Assembly (NCBI GenBank): GCA_036654455.1 | Contig: JAVVRZ010000007.1 | Span: forward strand, 1-41,886 | DNA length: 41,886 bases | From: Clostridia bacterium | GTDB taxonomy: Bacteria; Bacillota; Clostridia; Christensenellales; CAG-314 | Direction: 5' to 3' | Shown: piece by piece, positions 25,618-35,188 of the stretch | How the letters are laid out: every line of letters starts with the position of its first letter | Position numbering within the stretch: position 1 is the first letter of the stretch | Position numbers and translations under genes: made by a program | Notes under the pieces: model-generated | Seen by the model: the letters and a program-made list of their open reading frames with translations, nothing else | Database searches by the model: none | Told to the model about the DNA's origin: nothing

Positions 25618-26127
25618 ATGGCATTACAAAGAAAATTATCCAGAGCAACAGACCAAAGAAGAGCAATTTTGAGAAATCAAACCTCTTATTTACTTTGGTA
25701 CGGCAAACTTGAAACAACCTACGCTCGTGCAAAAGAGGTTGCTAGACTTGCGGAAAAATATATCACTTTGGCTATCAATACTTACAAAAACACTTTGGAA
25801 GTAGAAAAACCAATAGTGGTTAAGGGCGTGAAAAGCACAAAAGTAACGCTCAACGACGGTCCTAAGAAATTAGTTGCAAGAAGAAGGCTTATGGCTAACC
25901 TATACGATATTTTAGAAACTAAGGGCGACAAAGAGAGCCGTTCAGCTTATAAAATTCGTACCTCAGATGTTCGTCACCCTCTAATTGAAAAAATCTTTAA
26001 CGACTACGCTCCTCGCTTTGACAAGAAGATTGAAGGCGTAATTAAGGGCGGATATACAACAATTTATAAACTTGGACCAAGACGTGGCGATGCGGCAGAA
26101 ATGGCGATAGTAGAAATCATTAAGTAA
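25618..26127 (+). CDS. rplQ: 50S ribosomal protein L17, long form
   Basis: The ends match L17 (KLSRATDQRRAILRN; then KLGPRRGDAAEMAIVEI), but at 169 aa the protein is about 45-50 residues longer than the Bacillus form because of extra sequence in the middle, including DGPKKLVARRR and HPLIEKIFNDYAPRFD. From memory, this long form is common among Oscillospiraceae-like clostridia and helps place the organism. Last gene of the superoperon. Confidence 0.96.
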   Translation: MALQRKLSRATDQRRAILRNQTSYLLWYGKLETTYARAKEVARLAEKYITLAINTYKNTLEVEKPIVVKGVKSTKVTLNDGPKKLVARRRLMANLYDILETKGDKESRSAYKIRTSDVRHPLIEKIFNDYAPRFDKKIEGVIKGGYTTIYKLGPRRGDAAEMAIVEIIK

Positions 26128-26146
26128 TTTTAATATTTTTAGTACT

Positions 26147-26181
26147 AAAAAATAACAATCCTTTAAGGGTTGTTATTTTTT
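26147..26181 (+). terminator. Terminator of the ribosomal superoperon
   Basis: A 15-bp stem (26147-26161 with 26167-26181) and a 5-nt loop, AAGG-side to T-run: the descending arm runs into seven T. A textbook intrinsic terminator 20 bp after rplQ. Confidence 0.95.
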
Positions 26182-26370
26182 TATATAGTTTTGCAATAAT
26201 TGTCAATAATAACATATAGTTTTACAAAAATTTGCAAGTAGTAAAGATTATATCAGTGTAAAATAATGCGCATATCAACAGTATAGCCTAGACTTTACTC
26301 CATTAAATAGATTAGAATTGATAATTTGTCAATAATCAAAGTCAAATACAAGCAAATTTGCTAACATTAA

Positions 26371-26399
26371 TTGATTATTACAACTATTTATGTTATAAT
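26371..26399 (+). promoter_or_regulatory. Promoter of pth with extended -10
   Basis: TTGATT (26371-26376), a 17-bp spacer and TATAAT (26394-26399) preceded by TGT. The expected transcription start, about 7 nt later, is the pth ATG at 26406 itself. Confidence 0.75.
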
Positions 26400-26405
26400 T
26401 TTGAA

Positions 26406-26999
26406 ATGTTAAGCAACACAATTACGTATTTAATAGTAGGGTTAGGCAACCCCGACAAGCAGTATCAACAAACCTTTCATAATATTGGGTTTATGTGCGT
26501 CGACGCTTATGCAAAAAAACTGGGTATTGAGTTTAGTAAAGGCGAATGTAGGGCGATTACAGCGTCTATCAAATCGGGTTCGACAAAAATTATTATAGCT
26601 AAACCAATTACGTATATGAACCTTTCGGGCGAAGCGATAAGGGAACTTGTAAATAAATATAAGATTGAGCAAGATAAATTACTGGTAGTTTACGACGACG
26701 TAGATATTCCTCTTGCGAGCGTTAGAATACGCTGTAAGGGTAGCGGAGGCACTCATAACGGTATGAAGAACGTAGTAGCCTGTCTTAATACGCAGGACAT
26801 CTACCGCATACGAGTGGGAATAGGGCAAACTCACGAGGGCGAACTATTTGACTATGTATTGTCAAAAATTAGCAAAGCCGACCTAAAACTTCTTGACCAA
26901 GCGATTACTTCGGTAGTTTCGGCGTTAGAATTTTTTTGTTCGGGACAGCAAATTGACAAAGTAATGTTGCAGTTTAATCATATAAACGACACGTTATAA
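26406..26999 (+). CDS. pth: Peptidyl-tRNA hydrolase
   Basis: A 197-aa enzyme that frees tRNA from stalled peptidyl-tRNA. The conserved start YLIVGLGNPDKQY, the catalytic His of FHNIGF, VYDDVDIP, ITYMNLSG and GSGGTHNGMKN are all there. ATG 26406 begins only 8 codons before the core; the frame's earlier TTG at 26358 lies upstream of the promoter. No ribosome site is visible, and the promoter suggests a leaderless mRNA. Confidence 0.95.
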   Translation: MLSNTITYLIVGLGNPDKQYQQTFHNIGFMCVDAYAKKLGIEFSKGECRAITASIKSGSTKIIIAKPITYMNLSGEAIRELVNKYKIEQDKLLVVYDDVDIPLASVRIRCKGSGGTHNGMKNVVACLNTQDIYRIRVGIGQTHEGELFDYVLSKISKADLKLLDQAITSVVSALEFFCSGQQIDKVMLQFNHINDTL

Positions 27000-27029
27000 A
27001 CTAATTTACAGTTATTTTAATATAGTTTT

Positions 27030-27053
27030 AATATTATAAAAAATTATAATGTT
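27030..27053 (+). terminator. Possible AT-only terminator after pth
   Basis: A 10-bp stem (27030-27039 with 27044-27053) made only of A-T and one G-T pair, with T-rich sequence after it. Weak. Confidence 0.35.
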
Positions 27054-27162
27054 TTAGCTTTTTGTAGAGCGGTTTTAGCTTTAACATCTATTTTACATTT
27101 GACTGTCAGCAACAATTTATATAAATAAGGAAAACTTAGTTTACTAAATTTTCCACAAATAT

Positions 27163-30100
27163 ATGGCAAAATATTATTTAACCGATTATCCTCAATACGC
27201 AAAACTTTACCACCGTAATAATAAATATATTACGGCTTTTGGCTTGCAACAAAGCGAGCGAATTTTTATTGTATCAGGGCTAGATTGCCCTATTCTCTAT
27301 ATTGCTAGCGACTATATTTCAGCCCAAGAAACAGTGCGTCAATTAACCGAATTAGGCAAAAACACCGTTTATCTTCCCTTTAAAGACGAAGTTTTTTTGC
27401 ATCGAAGAAGTATAACTAACGCCTATGATTTTGAGCTTAGCAAGGCTCTTTATCAAATATATTGCGGTGTTGACGTAGTCGTTACTTCGGCGGAAACGCT
27501 ATGTAGCCCTTTGCCCTATAAGGAAATATTTTCAAATTCGTTTACTCTTAGCAAAGGCGATGTTTTAGACGTTTCTAATTTTGCAAAAACTTTAACCGAG
27601 CTTGGTTATGTTAAAGTTGTCGAGGTAACTTCAAGAGGGGAATTTGCTCAACGTGGCGATATCTTTGATATTTTTTCGCCTTCGTTTTCTCAGCCAATAA
27701 GAATTTCCGCCGACTATGATAACATTGAAAGCATTAGAAATATCAAACCCGATTTAAGTAGCGGAGAACATATTGACAGCATTTCCTTGTATCCGCTAGT
27801 AAATAAGGTTGAGTGGCAGTATGTCGAGCAAGCTCAAAAAGAGGCAAACGAACAAAGATTAGTTCTTTCATCTCGGCAAAGAATTAACGATATTTTAGAC
27901 GAAATTCGTTTGTCGCAATTTAGCGACTGGTTATTCTGTTACGCTCCGCATAGTCGTCTTTGCGATTATTTAGCCCCAAATACTTTGATTATGTGGGAAG
28001 AACCTAAGCTAATCGAGCAACGAATCGACAGGCTTTACGTTGACAGTTCGACTCGTACCGACCAACTAATTAAGTCGGGCGAGATACTTCCTCAGCATAG
28101 AAATCTGCTTTACGACAAGCAAGAAATTTTTACAAATTACTCAAATTTTGACCAAGTCGCTCTCCAACAGCTTAATTATTCGGTGTCGTTTTTTAACTCG
28201 CAAGAGTCTATAAGCTACGCTTCTTCGCCATTATTTAACTATCAATACAATATAAAACAGCTTGTTTTTGACTACGAACAATGGGAAAAAATGGGCTATC
28301 ACGTTCTTATTTTTACTCGTGACGAGCAAGATTGCAAACGTGTGCAAGGGCAACTTTCTCAGCTAGGGTTAAGTTGCGTTGCAAGTCCTTCTGCCCGCTG
28401 TGACACAAATAAAGCCCTTATATTGCCATATATAATTGAGAAAGGTTATATCTCTCATTCTAATGCGCTTGTAATCATAGGTATTAGAGATTTAGGCGGT
28501 AGGGTGGAAAAGAAGAAAGTAGAGACTTCTAGCAAGCGTGCCTTAGTCAATATTGTACCCGGCGACTACGTTGTTCACGAGCTACACGGCATAGGTCGTT
28601 GCGAAGGAATTACTTCGCTTAGCGGTAGTTGGGGCGTAAAAGATTTTATACTTGTAACCTATAAAAATAACGACAAACTCTATGTCCCGGTAGATAGCGC
28701 CTCGCTACTTTCACGCTTTTCGGGTAGCCAAAAGATGCCGACTTTATCGCAAATAGGCGGTAAAGATTTTGAAAAAGTTAAGGCAAGCGTAAAGAAATCT
28801 ATTAAATTAATGTCGATAGATTTGCTCAAACTTTACGCTCAAAGGGAGAACAAGCGTGGCTTTACCTACAATATCGACAGCTATTTGGCTAACGCTTTCG
28901 ATTCGAGTTTTCCTTATGTTTTAACTGCCGACCAAGCCCAAAGCATAAGCGACATTGACAAAGATTTAACTACAAATAAAATAATGGATAGACTTCTTGT
29001 AGGCGACGTAGGATATGGAAAAACCGAAGTGGCTTTGCGTACGGCGTTTAAGGTAATTACTAATAGTTACCAAGTAGCTTTGCTTGCGCCAACTACCATT
29101 CTTGCCGAGCAACATTACGAAACTGCAAAACAACGAATGGAAGCTTTTGGCATTAAAGTTGCTTGCCTCAATAGATTTAGGACGGCAAAAGAGCAAAAAG
29201 ATATTTTGTCAAGGCTTGCAAAAGGCGAAATAGATTTGCTTATCGGCACGCACAGACTACTTAGCAAGGACGTTTGTTTTAATAAATTAAGTATGCTAAT
29301 TCTTGACGAAGAACAACGTTTTGGCGTAGAACATAAAGAGAAGATTAAAGAGCTAAAAACCAACATAGACGTTTTGACCCTTTCGGCAACCCCAATACCC
29401 CGCACTCTTTATATGGCTATGTCGGGTATTAGAGATATCTCGGTAATTAACACTGCCCCCTCTAAACGTATAGCCATAGAAACTTTTGTCGTCGAAGAAA
29501 ATTTTAGTTTAATTCGTGAGATTATACTTAGAGAGATTATGCGAGAAGGGCAAGTTTTTCTTGTCTATAACAAAGTCGAAAGTATCGAAGCGTTTACTGC
29601 TCGTATTAGGGAACTTGTGCCTGAGGCAACAATTACCTTTGCGCACGGTCAAATGGACTCTAATATACTTGAAAGTAGCATATATAATTTTGCAAAAGGC
29701 AATACAAACGTTCTTATAGCCACAACAATAATTGAAAATGGCATAGATATGCCTAACGCTAACACTTTAATTGTCTACGACGCAGATAGGCTGGGACTTG
29801 CTCAACTCTATCAACTTAGAGGTAGGGTTGGACGAAGCGATAGACTTGCGTACGCATATTTTGTATATAAGAAAGATAAAATTCTTTCTCACGACGCCTA
29901 TGCAAGGCTAACTTCGATTATGGAATATAATCAACTGGGTAGCGGTTTTAAAATAGCTATGCGGGATTTGGAAATTCGAGGAGCGGGCAACATCTTAGGC
30001 GCAGAACAACACGGTTTTATGCAAAAAGTAGGTTACGATATGTACACCAGACTTCTTAAAGAGGCGGTTGGCGAACTTAAAGGACAGAATTATAAGACTG

Positions 30101-30540
30101 AAATAATTACAACGCTAGATAGCGACATCAACGCCTATGCGCCACAAGAATATATCGCTTCGCCGGAATATCGTATGGACTTTTATCAAAAAGCTTCGTC
30201 GGCAACTTCAATTCAAGATGTCGAAGAAATTTTAATAGAAATAACCGAAATTTACGGTAAACCGCCTAGCGAGGTATTAAATTTACTTAAAATAGTTACA
30301 ATTAAACTACTCGCTAATAAAGCAGGCATAGACCATGTAACTATTAAAGATACTTCCGCATTATTGCAGTTTTCAAGCAAAGACAGCTTGTTTAATAGTA
30401 AAGTTTTTAAGGCGCTTGACGAAAATAAAGACAAAGCCACAATTAGCGCCAAAAAATTTGAAATTACGTTTAGCGAAAAAAGCTCTAAGGTTCAATTTAT
30501 CAACGATTTAGTAACTTTTTTGGCAAACCTTGCTAAGTAA
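27163..30540 (+). CDS. mfd: Transcription-repair coupling factor Mfd
   Basis: An 1125-aa ATPase that removes stalled RNA polymerase and recruits UvrA for repair. In order: UvrB-like N-terminal region, RNA polymerase-interacting CarD-like domain (from about residue 465, GDYVVHELHGIG), helicase with Walker A GDVGYGKTE (about 614) and DEEQ (about 715), then the translocase half (QLRGRVGR) and a C-terminal domain. ATG 27163 has no visible ribosome site. It follows pth, as in Bacillus. Confidence 0.96.
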   Translation: MAKYYLTDYPQYAKLYHRNNKYITAFGLQQSERIFIVSGLDCPILYIASDYISAQETVRQLTELGKNTVYLPFKDEVFLHRRSITNAYDFELSKALYQIYCGVDVVVTSAETLCSPLPYKEIFSNSFTLSKGDVLDVSNFAKTLTELGYVKVVEVTSRGEFAQRGDIFDIFSPSFSQPIRISADYDNIESIRNIKPDLSSGEHIDSISLYPLVNKVEWQYVEQAQKEANEQRLVLSSRQRINDILDEIRLSQFSDWLFCYAPHSRLCDYLAPNTLIMWEEPKLIEQRIDRLYVDSSTRTDQLIKSGEILPQHRNLLYDKQEIFTNYSNFDQVALQQLNYSVSFFNSQESISYASSPLFNYQYNIKQLVFDYEQWEKMGYHVLIFTRDEQDCKRVQGQLSQLGLSCVASPSARCDTNKALILPYIIEKGYISHSNALVIIGIRDLGGRVEKKKVETSSKRALVNIVPGDYVVHELHGIGRCEGITSLSGSWGVKDFILVTYKNNDKLYVPVDSASLLSRFSGSQKMPTLSQIGGKDFEKVKASVKKSIKLMSIDLLKLYAQRENKRGFTYNIDSYLANAFDSSFPYVLTADQAQSISDIDKDLTTNKIMDRLLVGDVGYGKTEVALRTAFKVITNSYQVALLAPTTILAEQHYETAKQRMEAFGIKVACLNRFRTAKEQKDILSRLAKGEIDLLIGTHRLLSKDVCFNKLSMLILDEEQRFGVEHKEKIKELKTNIDVLTLSATPIPRTLYMAMSGIRDISVINTAPSKRIAIETFVVEENFSLIREIILREIMREGQVFLVYNKVESIEAFTARIRELVPEATITFAHGQMDSNILESSIYNFAKGNTNVLIATTIIENGIDMPNANTLIVYDADRLGLAQLYQLRGRVGRSDRLAYAYFVYKKDKILSHDAYARLTSIMEYNQLGSGFKIAMRDLEIRGAGNILGAEQHGFMQKVGYDMYTRLLKEAVGELKGQNYKTEIITTLDSDINAYAPQEYIASPEYRMDFYQKASSATSIQDVEEILIEITEIYGKPPSEVLNLLKIVTIKLLANKAGIDHVTIKDTSALLQFSSKDSLFNSKVFKALDENKDKATISAKKFEITFSEKSSKVQFINDLVTFLANLAK

Positions 30541-30563
30541 AGCAACATTATTTATAAAAACAA

Positions 30564-30592
30564 TTGCTTTTTGCTAATTTTTTTAGTATAAT
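30564..30592 (+). promoter_or_regulatory. Promoter of the foldase-like lipoprotein gene
   Basis: TTGCTT (30564-30569), a 17-bp spacer and TATAAT (30587-30592). Confidence 0.65.
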
Positions 30593-30629
30593 CAATTAGT
30601 ATAAGTATTCGTACAACTAGGAGATAGAA

Positions 30630-32471
30630 ATGACAAAAATCAAATTTGTAAGTTTAATACTTGCGCTATTACTAACAGTTAGCGCATTGAGCGGTTGTGT
30701 CTTAATCAAAGAAGACGCTTTTGCTATGAACAACGACGTAGCCTTTAAGGTAGGCGGCGAACCTGTTACCGTTGGTAGTTTTAACCTTGTATTTAACAAT
30801 CTTTACAGTCAATATCAACAATATATTCAAGCCGGCTATTATACTGTCGAACAAGTTTTTCAATTAGCGGTTTCTCAACTTGTATCAACGCAGGCTATTA
30901 TTAGCAATTATAAGAAAGACCTTACGACTAAGACTTATGAACACGACTTTGTTTCTTTCTATAACGCTAAATATTTGACCAAAGAGGAGATGGAGTACAT
31001 TTTAACTTTGACCAAATATTCAACTTATATAGCTATGGACGAAACAATCAACCAAGTTCTTGCCAAAGACCACACCTTCATTAAAGAAGAAGAGAAGACC
31101 AACCGAGAAGACGAAATATTCGAGATTATCGAGTCGCTAAGTCAACAGACTCATAATACTATGCCTTCGCTTAAAGCTATCAAAGAGTATTTTTCTAAGG
31201 GCGAACAAAATTATACGGCAGACCTTAATTATGAAGAATATGACTCAAACTTTGTATTTAGCGATTTATCTAATCCTAGGTTACTTGCGCTAGTTGAAGA
31301 ACTAAACCAAAAACTTGATAAGACCGTAGAAAGCTATAAACCGATTACCGCCCAAGAATACATTAGCGCTCAAAGAAAGGCTCTAACAAATCTTAGAAAT
31401 ACAATCGACTCTAACTATGGCGCATCAATGGACCAATTTGTCAATAGACAAATTAACGAAACAATTACAAGCGTGTTAGCTACTAAGATTCAACAAGCTT
31501 ATTGCTATAACAAAATAGAAGCCGACAAGGCAGTTCTTCTTAAAGATATAAATAACTACTGGAATACTAAGAAAGACACTGTAACGCAAGAGTATTTGAC
31601 CAATCCTGACGCATATATTACAGCTATCGAAGGGTTAAGCGAAAAGACTTTTGTATACGATACGGCTAGTAAATATAACTATATTTATGTTAAGAATTTA
31701 CTAATACCTTTCTCGGCGACTCAATCTGCCGAAATTAAGAAATATCAAACCGAAGTAGACGCTTTGGCAATTCAAGCAGGCGAAACAAAAGAACAATTTG
31801 AGGCTCGCAAAGACCAAGCTAAGGCAGAATTTAAATTGTATCTCAACCAACTCGCCGAACAAATTTATGCAAAAGACTTTTTAACCAAAGATAAAGACGC
31901 CCAAGACCAAAAGTTCTTTATTTACGACAAAGCCACCGACAAACTAATAATCGACGAAGAGTCAAATTTATTTAAGGGCTTTACCGACGATAAAACTATT
32001 GTTAAAGGACTTAATCAACTTGCAAGCCCCAAAGATTTCTTAGATTTAATGTATCGCTACAATACCGACGCCGGTCAACATAGAGCAAAGTACGACTACG
32101 TAGTTAACGTTACGGATAAAGACAAACTCCCCGAGGGCTATAAAGCTAAGTGGGTAGAAGAATTTGTCGAGGGCGCTAAGGACGTTTACGCTAAGGGCAT
32201 AGGCAATTATTCGGTTGTAGTAAGTAATTATGGCGTGCATATAATTTACTATACCGCCGATGTTACACCCGACCAAGCTCACTTTACCGAAACCAAAATT
32301 TACAATACTTCAACGCTAGAATACCGCGCGTATAAGGCTTACTACGAGTCAGTTTCAAATACGTTACTTCAAGACTTAACTCGTAAAACTAACAAAGGCA
32401 TCGAAATTGACCTCTACTCGTATATGAAGAAAATTGTAAAACAAAACGGCTTTAAAATGCCTGTATTTTAA
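30630..32471 (+). CDS. PrsA/SurA-like foldase lipoprotein
   Basis: A 613-aa secreted lipoprotein (lipobox LSGC, Cys23). After it comes VAFKVGGEPVTVGSFN, the usual start of SurA/PrsA chaperones, then a long helical, charged region. The tail resembles a parvulin peptidyl-prolyl isomerase: an IKNLLI-like strand (VKNLLI), then GNYSVVVSNYGVHIIYY. The first parvulin His (xHILV) is Asn here and a large insertion splits the domain, so enzyme activity is doubtful and a chaperone role more likely. Good GGAGA ribosome site. PrsA-like genes often follow mfd in clostridia. Confidence 0.8.
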   Translation: MTKIKFVSLILALLLTVSALSGCVLIKEDAFAMNNDVAFKVGGEPVTVGSFNLVFNNLYSQYQQYIQAGYYTVEQVFQLAVSQLVSTQAIISNYKKDLTTKTYEHDFVSFYNAKYLTKEEMEYILTLTKYSTYIAMDETINQVLAKDHTFIKEEEKTNREDEIFEIIESLSQQTHNTMPSLKAIKEYFSKGEQNYTADLNYEEYDSNFVFSDLSNPRLLALVEELNQKLDKTVESYKPITAQEYISAQRKALTNLRNTIDSNYGASMDQFVNRQINETITSVLATKIQQAYCYNKIEADKAVLLKDINNYWNTKKDTVTQEYLTNPDAYITAIEGLSEKTFVYDTASKYNYIYVKNLLIPFSATQSAEIKKYQTEVDALAIQAGETKEQFEARKDQAKAEFKLYLNQLAEQIYAKDFLTKDKDAQDQKFFIYDKATDKLIIDEESNLFKGFTDDKTIVKGLNQLASPKDFLDLMYRYNTDAGQHRAKYDYVVNVTDKDKLPEGYKAKWVEEFVEGAKDVYAKGIGNYSVVVSNYGVHIIYYTADVTPDQAHFTETKIYNTSTLEYRAYKAYYESVSNTLLQDLTRKTNKGIEIDLYSYMKKIVKQNGFKMPVF

Positions 32472-32483
32472 TCAATAATTATC

Positions 32484-32513
32484 AAAAGACTTGTTAGTTT
32501 TAACAAGTCTTTT
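32484..32513 (+). terminator. Terminator after the foldase-like gene
   Basis: Perfect 13-bp stem (32484-32496 with 32501-32513) and a 4-nt loop; the descending arm ends in TTTT. Confidence 0.85.
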
Positions 32514-32565
32514 CTATTGCAAATTTTTATCAAATTCTTGCGCTTTTGTACAATCAATTAACTTA

Positions 32566-32700
32566 ATTAGCTGAAACGAGTATGTAAGTTTGTTTGAAAA
32601 TGTAATCGCAATTAGCTGAGGCGAATTGCAAGTTTGTTTTAAGAAAAGTAAGATTAATTAATGGAGGCGAATATGTTTAAGTTTATTTTAAGAAAAGTAA
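32566..32700 (+). repeat. Three diverged copies of the PIG-L gene start region
   Basis: Copies begin near 32566, 32611 and 32656, 45-46 bp apart. They share ATTAGCTGA (first two), GAGGCGAAT (last two), AAGTTTGTTT-like sequence and TTAAGAAAAGTAAG (last two). The third copy holds the actual ribosome site and first codons of the next gene. Confidence 0.75.
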
Positions 32701-33434
32701 GCCCAATACCTAAATTTGATAGTTTTAATACCTATCTTTTTGTTGGTCCTCATCCAGACGATATTGAAGTTGGTTGCGCCGCTAGCGTAGCAAAACTTGT
32801 AGCGCAGGGCAAAAAAGTATATTTTTTAATAGCTACCGATGGCAGAGTTGGCAGTAACGACGCAAATATTAGCCAAGAACAGCTTGTAGAAATTAGACAA
32901 AACGAAGCTAAAAATTCGGCAAAGTTTTTAGGCGTTACCGATATAATTTTTTTGCCATTTCACGACGGAGGCGAATATCAAGAAAAAGATATGCGTAAAA
33001 GTATTGCCGAGCAAATTGTGTTGATTAAGCCCGATATTGTCTTAACCACCGACTACACCGTAGCTAGCGAGTGTCACCCCGACCACATATTAGTAGGGCA
33101 AGCAACTTCTCACGCAGTTTGCGCTTATTCCAACTGGACAAAACTTATGCAATACACAAATGTAAATCAAACATTCCAACCAAAAATGTTAGGTTTTTAT
33201 TTCACAGCTCGTCCTAACTGTTATTTTAACGTAACTTCGACTTTTGATAAGCTCGACAAGTCCTTACATTTTTTCAAATCGCAGTTTTCCAACCAAGATT
33301 TAGAGATGTTTAACAAGTATCATAAACTTAGGGCTATTCGCTTTGGTCTAAGGCGATGTTGCGCAAAGTGCGACGGTTATAGATTGTTGCCCTTTCTTCA
33401 ACAGCATTGTTTCCCCGAGGCAGACGAACTTTAA
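32673..33434 (+). CDS. PIG-L/LmbE-family deacetylase
   Basis: A 253-aa member of the zinc deacetylase family. GPHPDDIEVGC carries the His-Asp-Asp metal site and ECHPDHILVG the second histidine pair. Family members remove acetyl groups from N-acetylglucosamine-type substrates (BshB in bacillithiol synthesis, MshB, PIG-L); which substrate applies here is unknown. ATG 32673 is 5 nt after GGAGG; an in-frame ATG at 32661 overlaps that ribosome site and is rejected. Confidence 0.9.
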   Translation: MFKFILRKVSPIPKFDSFNTYLFVGPHPDDIEVGCAASVAKLVAQGKKVYFLIATDGRVGSNDANISQEQLVEIRQNEAKNSAKFLGVTDIIFLPFHDGGEYQEKDMRKSIAEQIVLIKPDIVLTTDYTVASECHPDHILVGQATSHAVCAYSNWTKLMQYTNVNQTFQPKMLGFYFTARPNCYFNVTSTFDKLDKSLHFFKSQFSNQDLEMFNKYHKLRAIRFGLRRCCAKCDGYRLLPFLQQHCFPEADEL

Positions 33435-33464
33435 TTTTTAATAGATATTTAGTAAATAAATTAC

Positions 33465-33497
33465 CCCCCTTTGCTCACACACTAATAGCAAAGGGGG
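33465..33497 (+). terminator. Terminator after the PIG-L gene
   Basis: An 11-bp stem (33465-33475 with 33487-33497), five G-C pairs at its base, followed by nine T broken only at the end. Strong. Confidence 0.95.
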
Positions 33498-33565
33498 TTT
33501 TTTATGTTTGTAAAAGAAAAAATAAATATGGGTTTATACTTAGCCTTCCAACATAAACTACTATT

Positions 33566-35188
33566 ATGAACAAAAGTGTAAATCTAATCTCGACAAAGAA
33601 ACCAAACAATTTTGTAACCGGCGCTTTGATAATTAGTATCGGGGGGCTTGTTGCTAAATTTTTAGGAGCTATTTACCGTATACCCCTTACTAATTTAGTT
33701 GGAAGTTACGGTATGGGGCTGTATCAACTAGTTTTTCCGCCCTATATTTTGATAATGATTTTAGCCTCTTTTGGAATACCCTCGGCGCTTTCTAAGTTGC
33801 TTGCCGAGTGCTATCAACTAGGGGACTATAAGCAATCTCAAATATTATTTAAACGAGCCTTTATGTTTTTGCTAACTACGGGTTCGTTAGGCTCGATTCT
33901 TTTATTTTGTCTTGCCCCCTTGCTTGCAAGTTGGCAACAAACGCCCGAAATAACCTTAGCGTATAGGATAGCAAGTCCGGCTATACTTTTTGTATGTCTT
34001 ACCGGCGCTTTTAAGGGATACTTTCAAGGCAATATGAAGATGATGCCTATTTCACTTACTCAGGTTGCCGAACAAATAGTTAAATTGTTGTTTGGACTAG
34101 GTTTTGCAGTGTTATTTTTGCCCGACATAGTAAGGGCGGTAAACGGGGCGGTAATTGCAATTACAGTTTCGGAATTTGCCAGTTTTATAATAATGTCTAT
34201 TACCTATTTCCGTTACGATAAGAAATTAGCTCATAGCAACAATATACAAACAGACGATAGCCTATCTAAAATATTTACGCTGGCTCTACCTATTGTAATG
34301 GGTAGTTTTATTATGCAGATGAGTCAACTTGTCGATAGCATTATGGTAGTCAACTTAGTAAACGCTCCTAACGCAACTTCTTTGTATGGGCTATGGACAG
34401 GGCCGGTAAATTCCTTGCTAGGTTTTCCAATCGCTCTTTCGGCCGGCGTTGCGGTTTCTGCCTTGCCTTCAATTACAAGAACAGCGGTTGGCAAAAATAG
34501 GCAACATCTTATTTCAAAGTATAATTCGGCTTTCAAACTTACTATTCTTGTAGCTTTGCCTTCTGCGCTAGGACTTATGGTGCTATCTAAACCAATTATT
34601 AGCTTGCTCTACGCATCTTTGCCGTTAGAAGAAATTGAGATTGCCTCTAAACTACTGATGTATTCGGGGCTGTCGATACTATTCTTGTCGCTTGTTCAAA
34701 CTATGACGGCAACGCTTCAAGCCCTCTCTAAGCCCTATGTCGCCGTGGTTATTGTTGTGGGAGCGGTAGCTATTAAATTGATTGTCAACTACATTTTGTT
34801 GCCCCTTAAAAACGTAGATATTTACGGAGCTGCCCTCTCCGAAACTTTTTGCTATCTTTTTGCTTGTATTTGTGGTATAATTTATCTTAAAGTTAGGTCA
34901 AATTTGAGTATAGACATAGTTAATTCTTTGCTCAAACCCATAGCTTGCAACGCCATAATGCTAACCGGCTTACTTGTAATTACAACTTTTGCAACGGACT
35001 TTGTCGCAACGATAACAGGCACGTTAGTAAGCATTTTACTTTGCATTGTTATATACGTAGCTAGCGCATTTGCGCTTAAAGTTTTTACAAAAGAAGAACT
35101 TGACCTTGCCAAATTTAACAAGAAGGATAAAGCAAATGACAACATTAGAAACACAAAAACAGTTTTTGAAGGACAAAAAAAGTTATAA
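33566..35188 (+). CDS. spoVB: SpoVB-type polysaccharide/lipid II flippase-like protein (MOP superfamily)
   Basis: A 540-aa membrane protein with about 14 segments, from GALIISIGGLVAKFLGAIYRIPL through the duplicated second half. It belongs to the oligosaccharidyl-lipid flippase superfamily with SpoVB and MurJ, and probably moves a lipid-linked cell wall precursor across the membrane. It is next to mazG, as spoVB is in Bacillus. No ribosome site is apparent before ATG 33566 and the promoter is unclear. Confidence 0.88.
   Translation: MNKSVNLISTKKPNNFVTGALIISIGGLVAKFLGAIYRIPLTNLVGSYGMGLYQLVFPPYILIMILASFGIPSALSKLLAECYQLGDYKQSQILFKRAFMFLLTTGSLGSILLFCLAPLLASWQQTPEITLAYRIASPAILFVCLTGAFKGYFQGNMKMMPISLTQVAEQIVKLLFGLGFAVLFLPDIVRAVNGAVIAITVSEFASFIIMSITYFRYDKKLAHSNNIQTDDSLSKIFTLALPIVMGSFIMQMSQLVDSIMVVNLVNAPNATSLYGLWTGPVNSLLGFPIALSAGVAVSALPSITRTAVGKNRQHLISKYNSAFKLTILVALPSALGLMVLSKPIISLLYASLPLEEIEIASKLLMYSGLSILFLSLVQTMTATLQALSKPYVAVVIVVGAVAIKLIVNYILLPLKNVDIYGAALSETFCYLFACICGIIYLKVRSNLSIDIVNSLLKPIACNAIMLTGLLVITTFATDFVATITGTLVSILLCIVIYVASAFALKVFTKEELDLAKFNKKDKANDNIRNTKTVFEGQKKL

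Noticed and set aside
26358..26405. Upstream TTG start for pth
   Set aside because: It lies before the predicted promoter and would add residues not seen in the family.
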